NCBI GenBank assembly: GCA_965217195.1
Contig: CBDCHL010000004.1
Span: forward strand, 1,426,001-1,490,000
Reading direction: 5' to 3'
Origin: UBA6623 sp965217195
GTDB taxonomy: Bacteria > Acidobacteriota > Terriglobia > Bryobacterales > UBA6623
DNA length: 64,000 bases
Within the stretch, counting starts at the first letter, position 1. Every line of letters starts with the position of its first letter. The notes beneath the pieces are model-generated. The model made no database searches, was not told where the DNA came from, and saw only the letters and a program-made list of their open reading frames with translations. The position numbers were made by a program, and so were the translations under genes. Below are positions 14,959 through 23,309 of this stretch, piece by piece.

Positions 14959-15777
14959 ATGGGACTCAACCTTAGCTGGATCGTGCTCGTCATCATCTTG
15001 CTTTACATCATCAACTGCGTCAAGATTCTCCCTGAATACGAGCGCGGCGTGATCTTTCGGCTGGGTCGGCTCTTGCCGAAGCCCAAGGGACCGGGGTTGG
15101 TGCTGGTTTTTGCACCGATCGATCGCATCGTTCGGGTTTCGCTGCGGGTGGAAACCCTCGAGGTGCCCTCGCAGGACGTGGTCACCAAAGACAACGTCAC
15201 CGTCAAGGTCAGTGCGGTAGTATTTTTCCGAGTGGTCGACCCGCTTAGGGCGATTGTCGAGGTGGCCCATTTTGTGCACGCTACTTCGCAACTGGCGCAG
15301 ACACGGCTGCGCTCCGTGCTGGGCGAGGCGGATCTGGACGAGTTGCTCAGTGAACGCGAGAAGCTGAATGCCCGCCTGCAATCGGTTCTGGATACGCAGA
15401 CCGAACCGTGGGGCGTCAAGATCCAAGCCGTCGAAGTGAAGCACGTTGACCTGCCGGAACAGATGATTCGTGCAATCGCGCGTCAAGCCGAAGCCGAGCG
15501 CGAGCGCCGCGCCAAGATCATTCACGCCGCGGGTGAAATGCAGGCTGCCGAGAAGCTGACCGAAGCGGCCAAGGCGCTGGCTACCCAACCCACATCCGTT
15601 ACGCTGCGCTACCTGCAAACCTTGACCGAAATCGGCACCGAGAAGAACACGACGATTGTATTTCCGCTTCCAATTGATTTGTTCCGCGGACTTACGAGCT
15701 GGGCGCAGACGGTGGGGGGCGAGGGCGACAGCGGTGAGGAGAAGGCTCCGGGCTCCGGCGGAGGGGTTTCGGTCTGA
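14959..15777 (+). CDS. Slipin/stomatin-like SPFH-domain membrane protein
   Basis: 272 residues. A short N-terminal hydrophobic anchor (LSWIVLVIILLYIINCV) is followed by an SPFH/Band 7 domain (YERGVIFRLGRLLPKPKGPG ... ETLEVPSQDVVTKDNVTVKV). A C-terminal coiled coil rich in Ala/Glu/Arg follows (about 175-215), then FPLPIDLFRG near the end, the region NfeD proteases cut. The ribosome site AAAGGAG is well placed. It probably forms membrane-associated oligomers with the NfeD protein encoded upstream. Confidence 0.93.
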   Translation: MGLNLSWIVLVIILLYIINCVKILPEYERGVIFRLGRLLPKPKGPGLVLVFAPIDRIVRVSLRVETLEVPSQDVVTKDNVTVKVSAVVFFRVVDPLRAIVEVAHFVHATSQLAQTRLRSVLGEADLDELLSEREKLNARLQSVLDTQTEPWGVKIQAVEVKHVDLPEQMIRAIARQAEAERERRAKIIHAAGEMQAAEKLTEAAKALATQPTSVTLRYLQTLTEIGTEKNTTIVFPLPIDLFRGLTSWAQTVGGEGDSGEEKAPGSGGGVSV

Positions 15778-15897
15778 AGCGGGCCGGACCGACCGCGCGT
15801 TTGTTGGGTTCTTCGGGCGGGCGGTGCCTTCCCCACGAGGCCTTTCTCATAGCCGCGGTGATCTGATTCGAAACTGAAAAGCTGGAATAGAAAGCCG

Positions 15898-16527
15898 ATG
15901 GCCGATCAAGACCAAGAATTTGAACTGGTTCTCGGGAACAAGCAGATCTTGAGCTTCTTTTTTTTGATGATCCTTTTGTTTGGGGTGTTTTTCTTCTTCG
16001 GATACTCGGTTGGATACGACCGAGCGGAGTCGGACCGCGAGCTGGCGCCGTCGACCGTCGAACCCATCGTGGAGTCACCCGACGCGGTTCGCGTACCCGA
16101 CGCGCTGCTCAAGAAGGTACCCTCGCGCGAGATTGCGCCCGAGGTGGCCCCGTCCGCGGAAGCAGTCGCGCCCGATCCGGGAAGGGTACGCGTTACGCCC
16201 GCGAGTCGGCCCGTGCCTACGGCGGAAAAACCCCGGCCTTTTCGCGAACTGGAGCCAGCGGCCGGCCGTCGGAAGCCGGCCGCGGTCGACCCCGCGGTTG
16301 TGGCTCGCTCGATCCATCTTCAAGTAGCGGCCTTGCGCGTGCAATCTGATGGGCGGCTGCTGGCCGACAAACTTAGCGCTAAGGGATACCCGGCGATGCT
16401 GTTCAATCAAGGCGGCGACGGTTGGGTGCGCGTCTTGGTCGGCCCGTTCCGCACGACGGATGCGGCCAAAGAATACCGCCGGAAGTTGAAGGCCGAGGGC
16501 TTCGACTCTATTCTGCGGAAGCCGTAG
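15898..16527 (+). CDS. SPOR-domain membrane protein
   Basis: 209 residues. After a short cytoplasmic start (MADQDQEFELVLGNKQIL) there is one strongly hydrophobic segment at about 18-40, then a Pro/Ala-rich periplasmic linker. A C-terminal SPOR domain covers about 138-209 (SIHLQVAALRVQSDGRLLAD ... VRVLVGPFRTTDAAKEYRRK). SPOR domains bind denuded glycan strands of septal peptidoglycan, so a role in cell division or wall remodelling is likely. It follows the slipin gene by 120 bases on the same strand. Confidence 0.88.
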   Translation: MADQDQEFELVLGNKQILSFFFLMILLFGVFFFFGYSVGYDRAESDRELAPSTVEPIVESPDAVRVPDALLKKVPSREIAPEVAPSAEAVAPDPGRVRVTPASRPVPTAEKPRPFRELEPAAGRRKPAAVDPAVVARSIHLQVAALRVQSDGRLLADKLSAKGYPAMLFNQGGDGWVRVLVGPFRTTDAAKEYRRKLKAEGFDSILRKP

Positions 16528-16911
16528 TTGCGGGTTCGTCGGTGCCGATGGGCCGACGAGTCAAGTGGTGTTGCCCCGACGGTCTTCCTGCCACCCCTAC
16601 CTTCTTGCCCTATGGCACACCGCCGGTTTGGCGTGTGGCGGACGAGGCAAGAAAGCGAGCTAGAGAATGGGCGGCGTGTCAACGGTCCCGGGCGGGGAAC
16701 GATGAAACGATTCATCGTGGCCGGCGTTGCATTGCACGATTGTTCCTACGCTCCGTCCGGAAAAAGCCGCAGGTTTCTTCGCACCCTGCGCTACGCTTTT
16801 GTGGCGAAGCCCCCGGGTTCCGCTTCCCTTCACCCGGGGCTACTATCCATGCCTCCTGCGGGGGCGCGGGCGCAGGCCACGAGGCGACTTGAATTTCCTC
16901 AGTCTCCTTGA
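16528..16911. repeat. Intergenic stretch with a dispersed repeat
   Basis: No coding region is supported between the convergent SPOR and TonB-receptor genes. At 16766-16796 is a 31-base unit beginning GCCGCAGGTTTCTTCGCACC, also found in diverged form at 21326-21356 and 35574-35604. The sequence after it (about 16800-16870) is rich in short palindromic G/C pieces such as CCCGGGTT/CACCCGGGG. It looks like a decayed mobile or palindromic element. Confidence 0.5.
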
Positions 16912-19900
16912 CTAGAACTTGTAGTGCAGGCCGAGTTGGATGATGCGAGCCTGGTTGCCGAGGATTAGGCTGCTGATGCGACCGAAGTTGCCTCGGCCTC
17001 GCCGTTGCTCGGGGAGGTTGAAATTCGGGTGGTTGGGCGTGTTCAACATCTCGGCGCGAAACTGCACGCGATGCCGATCTCTGAAGAAGAAATCTTTGAG
17101 GACCGCCAGATCGACGATCGCCGCGCCCGGACCGATCGCGACGGTCCGACCGAGGTTGCCGAACTGCCCGCGTGGCGGGCGCGCGAAGGCCGCGGCGTCG
17201 AAGAAGGTCTCTCCCAGAACGTTGTCCTGCCAGGCCACGTTGGGTGAGTACGCAGCAACGGCGTCGGAGCGGACCGCCGGCGCGAAGCGGACTACTCCGG
17301 CAGCGTTGTTTTCCAGCACGCCGAAAGGTGAACCGGTTCGGAATTCGGCGATCAGCCCCAACGACCAGCCTCCGATGATTTGATGGAGCGCACCTCGGGC
17401 CGAGCGAAACGGCAGCTCGTAAACCGAGCTCCAGATGAATCGATGAGCGATGTGATTGCCACCCAGGCCGCGATCCGCGGCGCGGTTGAAGAAGTTCGAG
17501 AAAGCGACATTGCCGAAGTTCCCGCCCAGCTCGGAGCGGGCCTCCAGGTCGTCGATGAGTTTTGACCAGGTGTAGTTCGCAAGGAAATGCAGCCCTGACG
17601 AATAGCGCTTTTGGAGTTTGAAGTTGACGCCGTGATAGTTCGAGTTGCCGATAGCCGCCGCGGCGATGCGCACGTTCCCGAACTGCGGAAAGCGGCGGTC
17701 CTGCTGGGTGACATTTCCGTTCTTTGCCGCTAAGACGTCGAGAGGGACAACGTTGATGTCGCGGAAACCGGGGTTGGCAAGCTTGTGGCCGAGAGTTGCA
17801 ATGTAGCCGACTTCGAAGAGGATATCCCCTGGCAATTGGCGCTGGATGTTGAAATTCGCCGTCCACAAGTAGGGGTTGCGCCTACCTGTGGGCTCGAAGA
17901 AATCGACGCGAGTCGTCGACGGTCGGTCGATCGGTACGGCCCCGAAACCGTCAATCAGGTCGGCCTCGGTAGGCTGCGGAATAGCGGGCAGACCGTCTTG
18001 AAGCCGAAAGGCCGGGGTAATGCCACCGTCAGGTGAAGAGAACTGACCGATGGCGCCGAAGCCGAGAAACGAGACGCGCGGTGTCGCCTGGTCGTATTCG
18101 CCGGCGTAGACGACGGCGCCACCGCCGCGGACGACCGTCTTTTCTCCGAGCCGCCAAGCGAAGCCCAGACGCGGCCCGAAGTTGTTCTTATCGAAGTTGT
18201 GGGCGAACTTGCTTAGCCCGCCGCGGCCGGAAAACGTGACGAGGCCCGGACAATCGCAGACCGGGTTGAGCGCCGTGCGGTTGAACGAATTCTGGCGGTT
18301 GCCGAGCTGCTCCCAGCGGGGCTGGCCCATATCCCAGCGCAAGCCCAGGTTGAGCGTGAAGTTGGGTGCAGCCTTCCAGTCGTCCTGGATAAAGGCGGCG
18401 TAGGCGTTGGCGCGGCTGCGGATGACCAGGGACTCTTCCCGAAAACCGCTGACGGTGTGGCCGAGCAGTAAGCCGGCCAGGGCGTCGCCGGTCGCGTTGG
18501 GGTTGAAGGTAAAACGTCCGCCGCCGGAGCCGAGAAAGATGTCGTCATTCGACCCCACACGGTATTCGTAGCCGTATTTGAGCGCGTGGTTGCCGCGGGT
18601 GTGCGCGAAATGCTGCACCCACATGTTGGTGCGGATGGGTTCTTGTTGTCGTTCGTGAACGTTGTCACCGAGCTGAGTTAGGCCGGTGACGGTAACGCGC
18701 GGAAAGAAGCGCGGGTTGACGCCCGCTAGGCCCAACCGCTCGGGCCAACTTTGATCGGCACCGCCGGCTTGGCGGATGAATTTTCTGCGGACCCACGTGA
18801 AGCGGGTTTCCATAACCGTGGTTGGGCTGAAATTGTGGAACCACGTGAGGGACGGGTTGAAATAGTTGCCGTCGAGGGTGCGGTGAAATGAGTCGACCCC
18901 GGGCGTGGGGAAAATCGGAGAATCGGTTTCAAGATCACTACGCGCGACAAAGCGGCCGAAGATGCGGTCGTTCGCGCCGAAGAGATGGTCAATGCGCGAG
19001 ATCCAGAAAACGGCGTCGTTGCTGATGGGCTGATTGACGCGGTAGTTAAGCCGACGGGCGCGAGCCCCGGGGACGTTCGGCGCGGGGTAGAGCGCGGCCA
19101 ACCGCGCGCCGACCGAATCGAAACGGCTTGTCGGAATTGTGTCGTTCGGAAATGCCGTGCCGGTCGAACGGTCACCGTCGATAAACGTCGACGGGTCGAG
19201 GATCGCGCGCGAAAAGCGGCCTTGAGTCTCCGCCGCATCAGGGACGTTTCGGATTTGTGTTTGCTCGCGGTCTTGCCGCTGGGCCTCGACGTTGAAGAAA
19301 AAATGCGTCTTGTTCCGCTTGATTGGTCCGCCGATCGAGCCGCCGAATTGATTCCGGCGTAGGGTCGGTTTGGCAGCGGAAAAGAAGTTACGAGCGTCCA
19401 GAGCGTCGTTACGCAGAAACTCATAGAGCGAGCCGTGCACTTCGTTGCCGCCGGCTCGGGTCGTCATCCGCACCGCGCCCCCGCCCGAGCGACCCATTTC
19501 CGCTTTGTAGTTGGAGATGTTGACAGTGACCTCCTCCATCGCCTCGATGGGCGGGTCAAACATCAGCTCCGATGTTCCGAGGGTGACGTTTTGCACGATG
19601 CCGCCGTCGAGAGTCCACATGGCGTTGAAGCCGCGTCCGCCGGCCATGGTGAAATTCGAGGCGGTGCCGTTTTGGACAATGAAACCATTGAGCCGGGCGA
19701 GCTGCGCGACGCGGCGGTCGATCAGCGGCATGTTGGCGATCGTTTCGCTGCGAATCGTTGAGCTGACGGCCGAGTCTTCAGTGCGCAGTTGCGGCAGGTC
19801 GGCGTGAACCGTAACTACTTCGGTGACTACGCCGACTTCCATCCGCAGATCGGCGCGCGCCGCTTGGCCCGTGGAGATTTCGACCCCGGGGCGGCTGTAG

Positions 19901-20175
19901 GTCTTGAATCCTGTGACCTCGGCTCTAAGATCGTATATGCCGTGGGGCAAGAGTGGGAAAACGTAGGTGCCGCTGAGGTTGCTCGAGGCGGTAAGTTTCT
20001 CCCCCGTGGAGGTATTGACCAGCTGCACCGCGACATCTCGAATGACAGCGCCGTCGGGGTCAAACGCAGTACCGGCAAGCGATGCGGAACGCTGGCCGGG
20101 GGCGGTGGACACCGCCGGCGACAGCAACAAGACAAGATACAGAGCCCGGCAGGGGAGGGTTGATCGACGACTCAT
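16912..20175 (-). CDS. Oar-like TonB-dependent outer-membrane receptor
   Basis: 1087 residues. A signal peptide (LYLVLLLSPAVSTAPGQ) is followed by a carboxypeptidase-regulatory-like beta-sandwich at about 28-112 (ASLAGTAFDPDGAVIRDVAV). A plug domain covers about 120-240 (SAVSSTIRSETIANMPLIDR and GRGFNAMWTLDGG). The beta-barrel runs to a C-terminal Phe (IIQLGLHYKF), the sorting signal for outer-membrane barrels. This type is abundant in Acidobacteriota and is thought to import large or peptide/polysaccharide ligands; the substrate cannot be told here. No SusD partner is adjacent. Full length and intact. Confidence 0.92.
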   Translation of the reverse strand: MSRRSTLPCRALYLVLLLSPAVSTAPGQRSASLAGTAFDPDGAVIRDVAVQLVNTSTGEKLTASSNLSGTYVFPLLPHGIYDLRAEVTGFKTYSRPGVEISTGQAARADLRMEVGVVTEVVTVHADLPQLRTEDSAVSSTIRSETIANMPLIDRRVAQLARLNGFIVQNGTASNFTMAGGRGFNAMWTLDGGIVQNVTLGTSELMFDPPIEAMEEVTVNISNYKAEMGRSGGGAVRMTTRAGGNEVHGSLYEFLRNDALDARNFFSAAKPTLRRNQFGGSIGGPIKRNKTHFFFNVEAQRQDREQTQIRNVPDAAETQGRFSRAILDPSTFIDGDRSTGTAFPNDTIPTSRFDSVGARLAALYPAPNVPGARARRLNYRVNQPISNDAVFWISRIDHLFGANDRIFGRFVARSDLETDSPIFPTPGVDSFHRTLDGNYFNPSLTWFHNFSPTTVMETRFTWVRRKFIRQAGGADQSWPERLGLAGVNPRFFPRVTVTGLTQLGDNVHERQQEPIRTNMWVQHFAHTRGNHALKYGYEYRVGSNDDIFLGSGGGRFTFNPNATGDALAGLLLGHTVSGFREESLVIRSRANAYAAFIQDDWKAAPNFTLNLGLRWDMGQPRWEQLGNRQNSFNRTALNPVCDCPGLVTFSGRGGLSKFAHNFDKNNFGPRLGFAWRLGEKTVVRGGGAVVYAGEYDQATPRVSFLGFGAIGQFSSPDGGITPAFRLQDGLPAIPQPTEADLIDGFGAVPIDRPSTTRVDFFEPTGRRNPYLWTANFNIQRQLPGDILFEVGYIATLGHKLANPGFRDINVVPLDVLAAKNGNVTQQDRRFPQFGNVRIAAAAIGNSNYHGVNFKLQKRYSSGLHFLANYTWSKLIDDLEARSELGGNFGNVAFSNFFNRAADRGLGGNHIAHRFIWSSVYELPFRSARGALHQIIGGWSLGLIAEFRTGSPFGVLENNAAGVVRFAPAVRSDAVAAYSPNVAWQDNVLGETFFDAAAFARPPRGQFGNLGRTVAIGPGAAIVDLAVLKDFFFRDRHRVQFRAEMLNTPNHPNFNLPEQRRGRGNFGRISSLILGNQARIIQLGLHYKF

Positions 20176-20287
20176 ACTTGGAAATGACCTTCGGCCGGGT
20201 GCTGTAGTCGCGTTTTCGACGCAGATACCCGACCCCGACCAGCCCTTGCGCGAGACGTCGACGCCCCCAGAAACCCCGAATCTCTCG

Positions 20288-20293
20288 ATTGTA
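20288..20293 (-). promoter_or_regulatory. Possible extended -10 element for the TonB-dependent receptor
   Basis: On the minus strand TGC-TACAAT reads as an extended -10 box about 113 bases before the receptor start. No good -35 box is found at 17 bases. Confidence 0.3.
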
Positions 20294-20446
20294 GCATCGA
20301 GCGAAATCGGATCGGCTTTGCCCGATTTCTAACGGCAACAGGGATGATGTGGTACATTTTGGCGGGGCGGAGTTAGCGGTCGGGCGCGAGCTTTACCGCG
20401 AAGTTCCGACCCCAATACGCCCCGGGAATATGGAGAAACAATCACG

Positions 20447-20881
20447 ATGATTCATCGATTTAAACTCAGCCGAATCGGCCCGGTCGCTGGGATGCTGTTG
20501 CTGCTCGCGGGTTTCTTTGTGAGCCCGCCCTCTGTCGGTGCCGAGGGCCACGGAGTTTTCGAGATGCGCACATACACCACTAACCCCGGCAAGCTGGGAG
20601 ACCTGCACCATCGCTTCAGCGGGCACACGAACGCGTTGTTCGTGAAGCACGGCATGCGCTTGATCGGCTACTGGACGCCGACGGAAGCGCCGGAGTCGGA
20701 AAATACGCTGGTTTACATCCTTGCTTATCCTAGCCGGGAGGCGCGTGAGAAGTCTTGGACGGCGTTCAGGAACGACCCGGTTTGGAAGGCCGCCTACGCC
20801 GACTCGATCAAGGATGGAAAGCTGGTCAAGAAAGTTGACTCGGTGTTTATGAGCGCGACTGCGTACTCGCCGATTCAATAG
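20447..20881 (+). CDS. Secreted NIPSNAP-family protein
   Basis: 144 residues. A signal peptide (GPVAGMLLLLAGFFVSPPSV, cleavage near Ala 32) is followed by a single ferredoxin-like alpha/beta-barrel NIPSNAP domain. It starts FEMRTYTTNPGKLGDLHHRF and continues with IGYWTPTEAPESENTLVYIL and a Trp-rich AFRNDPVWKAAY helix. Function in bacteria is not established. GGAG lies 11 bases before the ATG. A full MITE-like element begins 39 bases after its stop. Confidence 0.88.
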   Translation: MIHRFKLSRIGPVAGMLLLLAGFFVSPPSVGAEGHGVFEMRTYTTNPGKLGDLHHRFSGHTNALFVKHGMRLIGYWTPTEAPESENTLVYILAYPSREAREKSWTAFRNDPVWKAAYADSIKDGKLVKKVDSVFMSATAYSPIQ

Positions 20882-20919
20882 ATCGGAGTGGCCGGGAACA
20901 GCTGGGTTCCACCGCTTGT

Positions 20920-21104
20920 CTAGTCCGCTTTTCTCACCACGTGGCGAGGCGAAGTGCGTGAGAGGGCTGTCAGTACGAGGCACGGGCCGCCTGGCGGGCA
21001 GAGGTGTACTTGAACAGTACAGTGAGCACGGCAGGCAACCGTAACGACGTAATGACGGGCCTATCACGTGCTTCGACCGGCAGGTGGTGAGAAAAGCGGG
21101 CTAG
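20920..21104. mobile_element. MITE-like element, copy 1 (185 bp)
   Basis: Ends are inverted repeats of about 41 bases with a few mismatches: CTAGTCCGCTTTTCTCACCA at the left, and its complement with CTAGCCC at the right. It has no coding capacity. Inside is a conserved hairpin GTACT-TGAAC-AGTAC. It matches copy 2 (36004-36202) along its whole length in the opposite orientation, apart from an 11-13 base internal gap. CTAG at both ends fits a 4-bp target duplication, as some IS5-group elements make. Confidence 0.75.
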
Positions 21105-21325
21105 GGTTGTGCATCATGGACGCAGGTCTGGCGACAAGCACGTCTAGACCTGCGCTACGGGTGCTGTTGCCCGCACTTCGGGCCGTTACCCCCGAGCACT
21201 ACGCTTCCGCCACCGTCCCCCAGGCTGAATTGCCCCGTCTGAGACCGCTCGTTGACTCTTGCGGCTCGGTTTGGGGTGTCGTCGGCGCTCGCTGATCGCT
21301 TGCGCGACTCGCGGGACGGTGTTAG

Positions 21326-21356
21326 GCCGCAGGTCTCTTCGAGCCCCGCGCTTAAG
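21326..21356. repeat. Dispersed 31-base repeat, second copy
   Basis: GCCGCAGGTCTCTTCGAGCC and following bases match 16766-16796 and 35574-35604 with a few changes. It ends eight bases before the ybgF stop codon. Confidence 0.45.
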
Positions 21357-21363
21357 CGTCAAG

Positions 21364-22236
21364 TCAGGGCGTGCCGATGCGCGCGATTTGAGCTTCGGCG
21401 GCGGGGGCTACGTTGCTGTTGGGGAACTTCTCGACGACGCTCTGGAATTCTCGGCGGGCGTCCGCGCCGCGCTCGAGTTTCAGCAGCGCCATCCCTTTCT
21501 TGAACTGGGCGTCCGCGGAAATTAGGCCTATCGGGTATTGCTCCAGCACGCGATCGAAGCGCTTGACGGCGTCGTCGAAGTTTTCCTGCTGGTACGATAT
21601 ATCGCCCAGATAGTACTGCGCCTCGGAGGCGCGAACCGTACTGGGGAACATTCGCAGATAGTCCTCGAATTGCGGCTCGGAGGACTCGAAGGTACCGCGG
21701 TGGTAGTCGGTTAGCGCGCTGTTGAAAAGCGTTTCGGAAGAGGTGCCTCCGGTCGCTCCGCCCTCGCCGTCTTCCATGCCGGGCGGCGGTAGAGTGGAGA
21801 CTTGATTCTTGATGTCCTCGACCTGCTGCTGGACCTTGCCAAGGCGCGAATTCATCTCTTCGACGGCGTCGCGGACGGCGCCGAACTGGTTGGTAAGCGA
21901 ATCGATGCGCGCGCTGATCGTTGTGACCGGGCCGACGACGGCATCAGTTTGCTTGGCTAAACTGCGCTCGATCACGGCGACGGCCTGGTGCAGCTTGTTG
22001 GACGTATCGAGATTCTGCTGCAGAAGGTTTTCAAAGACAGCCATGCGCTCGCTGAGCTGAGTGATCTGCCTGCCGGTCTCGCGCCCCTGCTCCTGCAGGA
22101 TCGCCATGTCCCGCTGAAGCTGGATGATTTCCTTTTTCTGAGCCTGGAGCGGCGTGCCGACAACAAGGGCCAAAGCCGCCGTCAGCATCAGTACCCGCGC
22201 TACCGGTACTCGCCCTAGAGGCTTGACAATTCTCAA
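21364..22236 (-). CDS. ybgF: Tol-Pal system TPR protein YbgF/CpoB
   Basis: 290 residues from a TTG at 22236, chosen for AAGGAG seven bases upstream; a longer open frame would overlap the pal terminator. It has a signal peptide (VLMLTAALALVVGTPLQAQ) and a coiled coil (about 35-140, QRDMAILQEQGRETGRQITQ onward) that would trimerise. The C-terminal TPR domain covers about 165-285 (LFNSALTDYHRGTFESSEPQ, EAQYYLGDISYQQENFDDAV). CpoB proteins coordinate peptidoglycan synthesis with outer-membrane constriction through TolA. It is the last gene of the tol-pal locus. Confidence 0.9.
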   Translation of the reverse strand: MRIVKPLGRVPVARVLMLTAALALVVGTPLQAQKKEIIQLQRDMAILQEQGRETGRQITQLSERMAVFENLLQQNLDTSNKLHQAVAVIERSLAKQTDAVVGPVTTISARIDSLTNQFGAVRDAVEEMNSRLGKVQQQVEDIKNQVSTLPPPGMEDGEGGATGGTSSETLFNSALTDYHRGTFESSEPQFEDYLRMFPSTVRASEAQYYLGDISYQQENFDDAVKRFDRVLEQYPIGLISADAQFKKGMALLKLERGADARREFQSVVEKFPNSNVAPAAEAQIARIGTP

Positions 22237-22364
22237 ACCGAAACTCCTTCGTCCGCTGCGATCGGGTATTCGTACTACCCCATAATACGAAAACGCAACC
22301 AACGGCGTTACCACTTGGCGCCGCGCCGATTGCCCCGCCCGCCGCCGTAAGGTGCCGGATTGGA

Positions 22365-22410
22365 CTAAACGAAAGCGGGGCGCTGGGATGTTGCCATCCC
22401 AGCGCCCCGC
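22365..22410 (-). terminator. Rho-independent terminator after pal
   Basis: A perfect 16-bp stem (22375-22390 with 22395-22410, loop TTGC) is followed on the minus strand by TTTCGTTTAG. It lies 18 bases past the pal stop and before ybgF, so ybgF would need read-through or its own promoter. Confidence 0.75.
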
Positions 22411-22427
22411 GATGAATCGAAAGTTAA

Positions 22428-23192
22428 CTAACGTAACGAGAAGTGAGCCCGGCGATTCTTCTGCCAGCAGCTCTCCTCTTCCATCGAGCATACCGAGCGT
22501 TCTTCGCCGTAGCTGATCGTTGACAGCTTGCCGGCAGGCACGCCCAGACCCACGAGGAAGTCGCGGGCCGCGGTGGCTCGGCGGTCTCCGAGCGCCAGGT
22601 TGTACTCGTTGGTACCGCGTTCGTCGCAATGGCCTTCGACCCTGACCCGAACGTCGGCGAACTTGCCAAAAAAGTTCTTCAGAGCACCGGAGTTATTGCG
22701 CAGAATGGCTTCGGCATCGGGCCGAATGTCGCTCTTGTCATAGTCGAACAAAGCATCGTTCGTTGCCTCAGACAGCAACTTCCCGTGATCCGGCGGCAGA
22801 GGTGGCGGAGGCGGCGGAGGCGGTACGCGTACCGTCACGCGCGCGCTGCCCGACGCTTCTCCTCCCGCGCCCTTGACGGTGATCTGATAGGTCGTCGACT
22901 GGGTCGGGAACACTTCGCGCGAGCCGGAAGCCGGCACCGCGCCGATACCCTGGTTCAACGACGCGCTCGTGGCGTTCTGGGAAGACCACTTCAGCGTCGC
23001 GGATTTGCCGCGCTCAATTGAGCTGGGTTCGGCCGACAACGAGACGGTCGGCTTCGGCGGCGGGGGCGGCGGGGGCTCCTCGGGTGGTGGCGGAGGGGGC
23101 GGAGGCGGCGGTTTCTTGCAACCAACTCCCACTAACAGCTGAACGCACAATACGCCCAGCAACAAGTACATAAGATTACGTTTGCTTAACAT
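22428..23192 (-). CDS. pal: Peptidoglycan-associated lipoprotein Pal with extra Ig-like domain
   Basis: 254 residues. The lipobox LLVGVGC (Cys about 25) is followed by polyproline stretches. A beta-sandwich, Ig-like domain covers about 47-122 (KPTVSLSAEPSSIERGKSAT ... STTYQITVKGAGGEASGSAR). A second polyproline hinge precedes the OmpA/Pal domain at about 138-254, with VRVEGHCDERGTNEYNLALG, the conserved peptidoglycan-binding loop. Pal anchors the outer membrane to the wall and is released by TolB. The usual Pal is about 170 residues; the extra domain and the Pro spacers lengthen its reach. Confidence 0.93.
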   Translation of the reverse strand: MLSKRNLMYLLLGVLCVQLLVGVGCKKPPPPPPPPPPEEPPPPPPPKPTVSLSAEPSSIERGKSATLKWSSQNATSASLNQGIGAVPASGSREVFPTQSTTYQITVKGAGGEASGSARVTVRVPPPPPPPPLPPDHGKLLSEATNDALFDYDKSDIRPDAEAILRNNSGALKNFFGKFADVRVRVEGHCDERGTNEYNLALGDRRATAARDFLVGLGVPAGKLSTISYGEERSVCSMEEESCWQKNRRAHFSLR

Positions 23193-23309
23193 CTGTCTCT
23201 ACGCCTCCTCGGGTTGCGCTGCTCGAATCCCCTAGTATAGGCAGATTCAACTGTCAAGGGGGCAAAAAATTCAAAGAATACAATCTTTTCCGCCCGCGCG
23301 TCTAAGCCC

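Noticed and set aside
16712..17866. Minus-strand open frame of 384 codons overlapping the 3' end of the TonB-receptor gene
   Set aside because: It is an out-of-frame shadow of the receptor; the receptor frame is intact to its C-terminal Phe.
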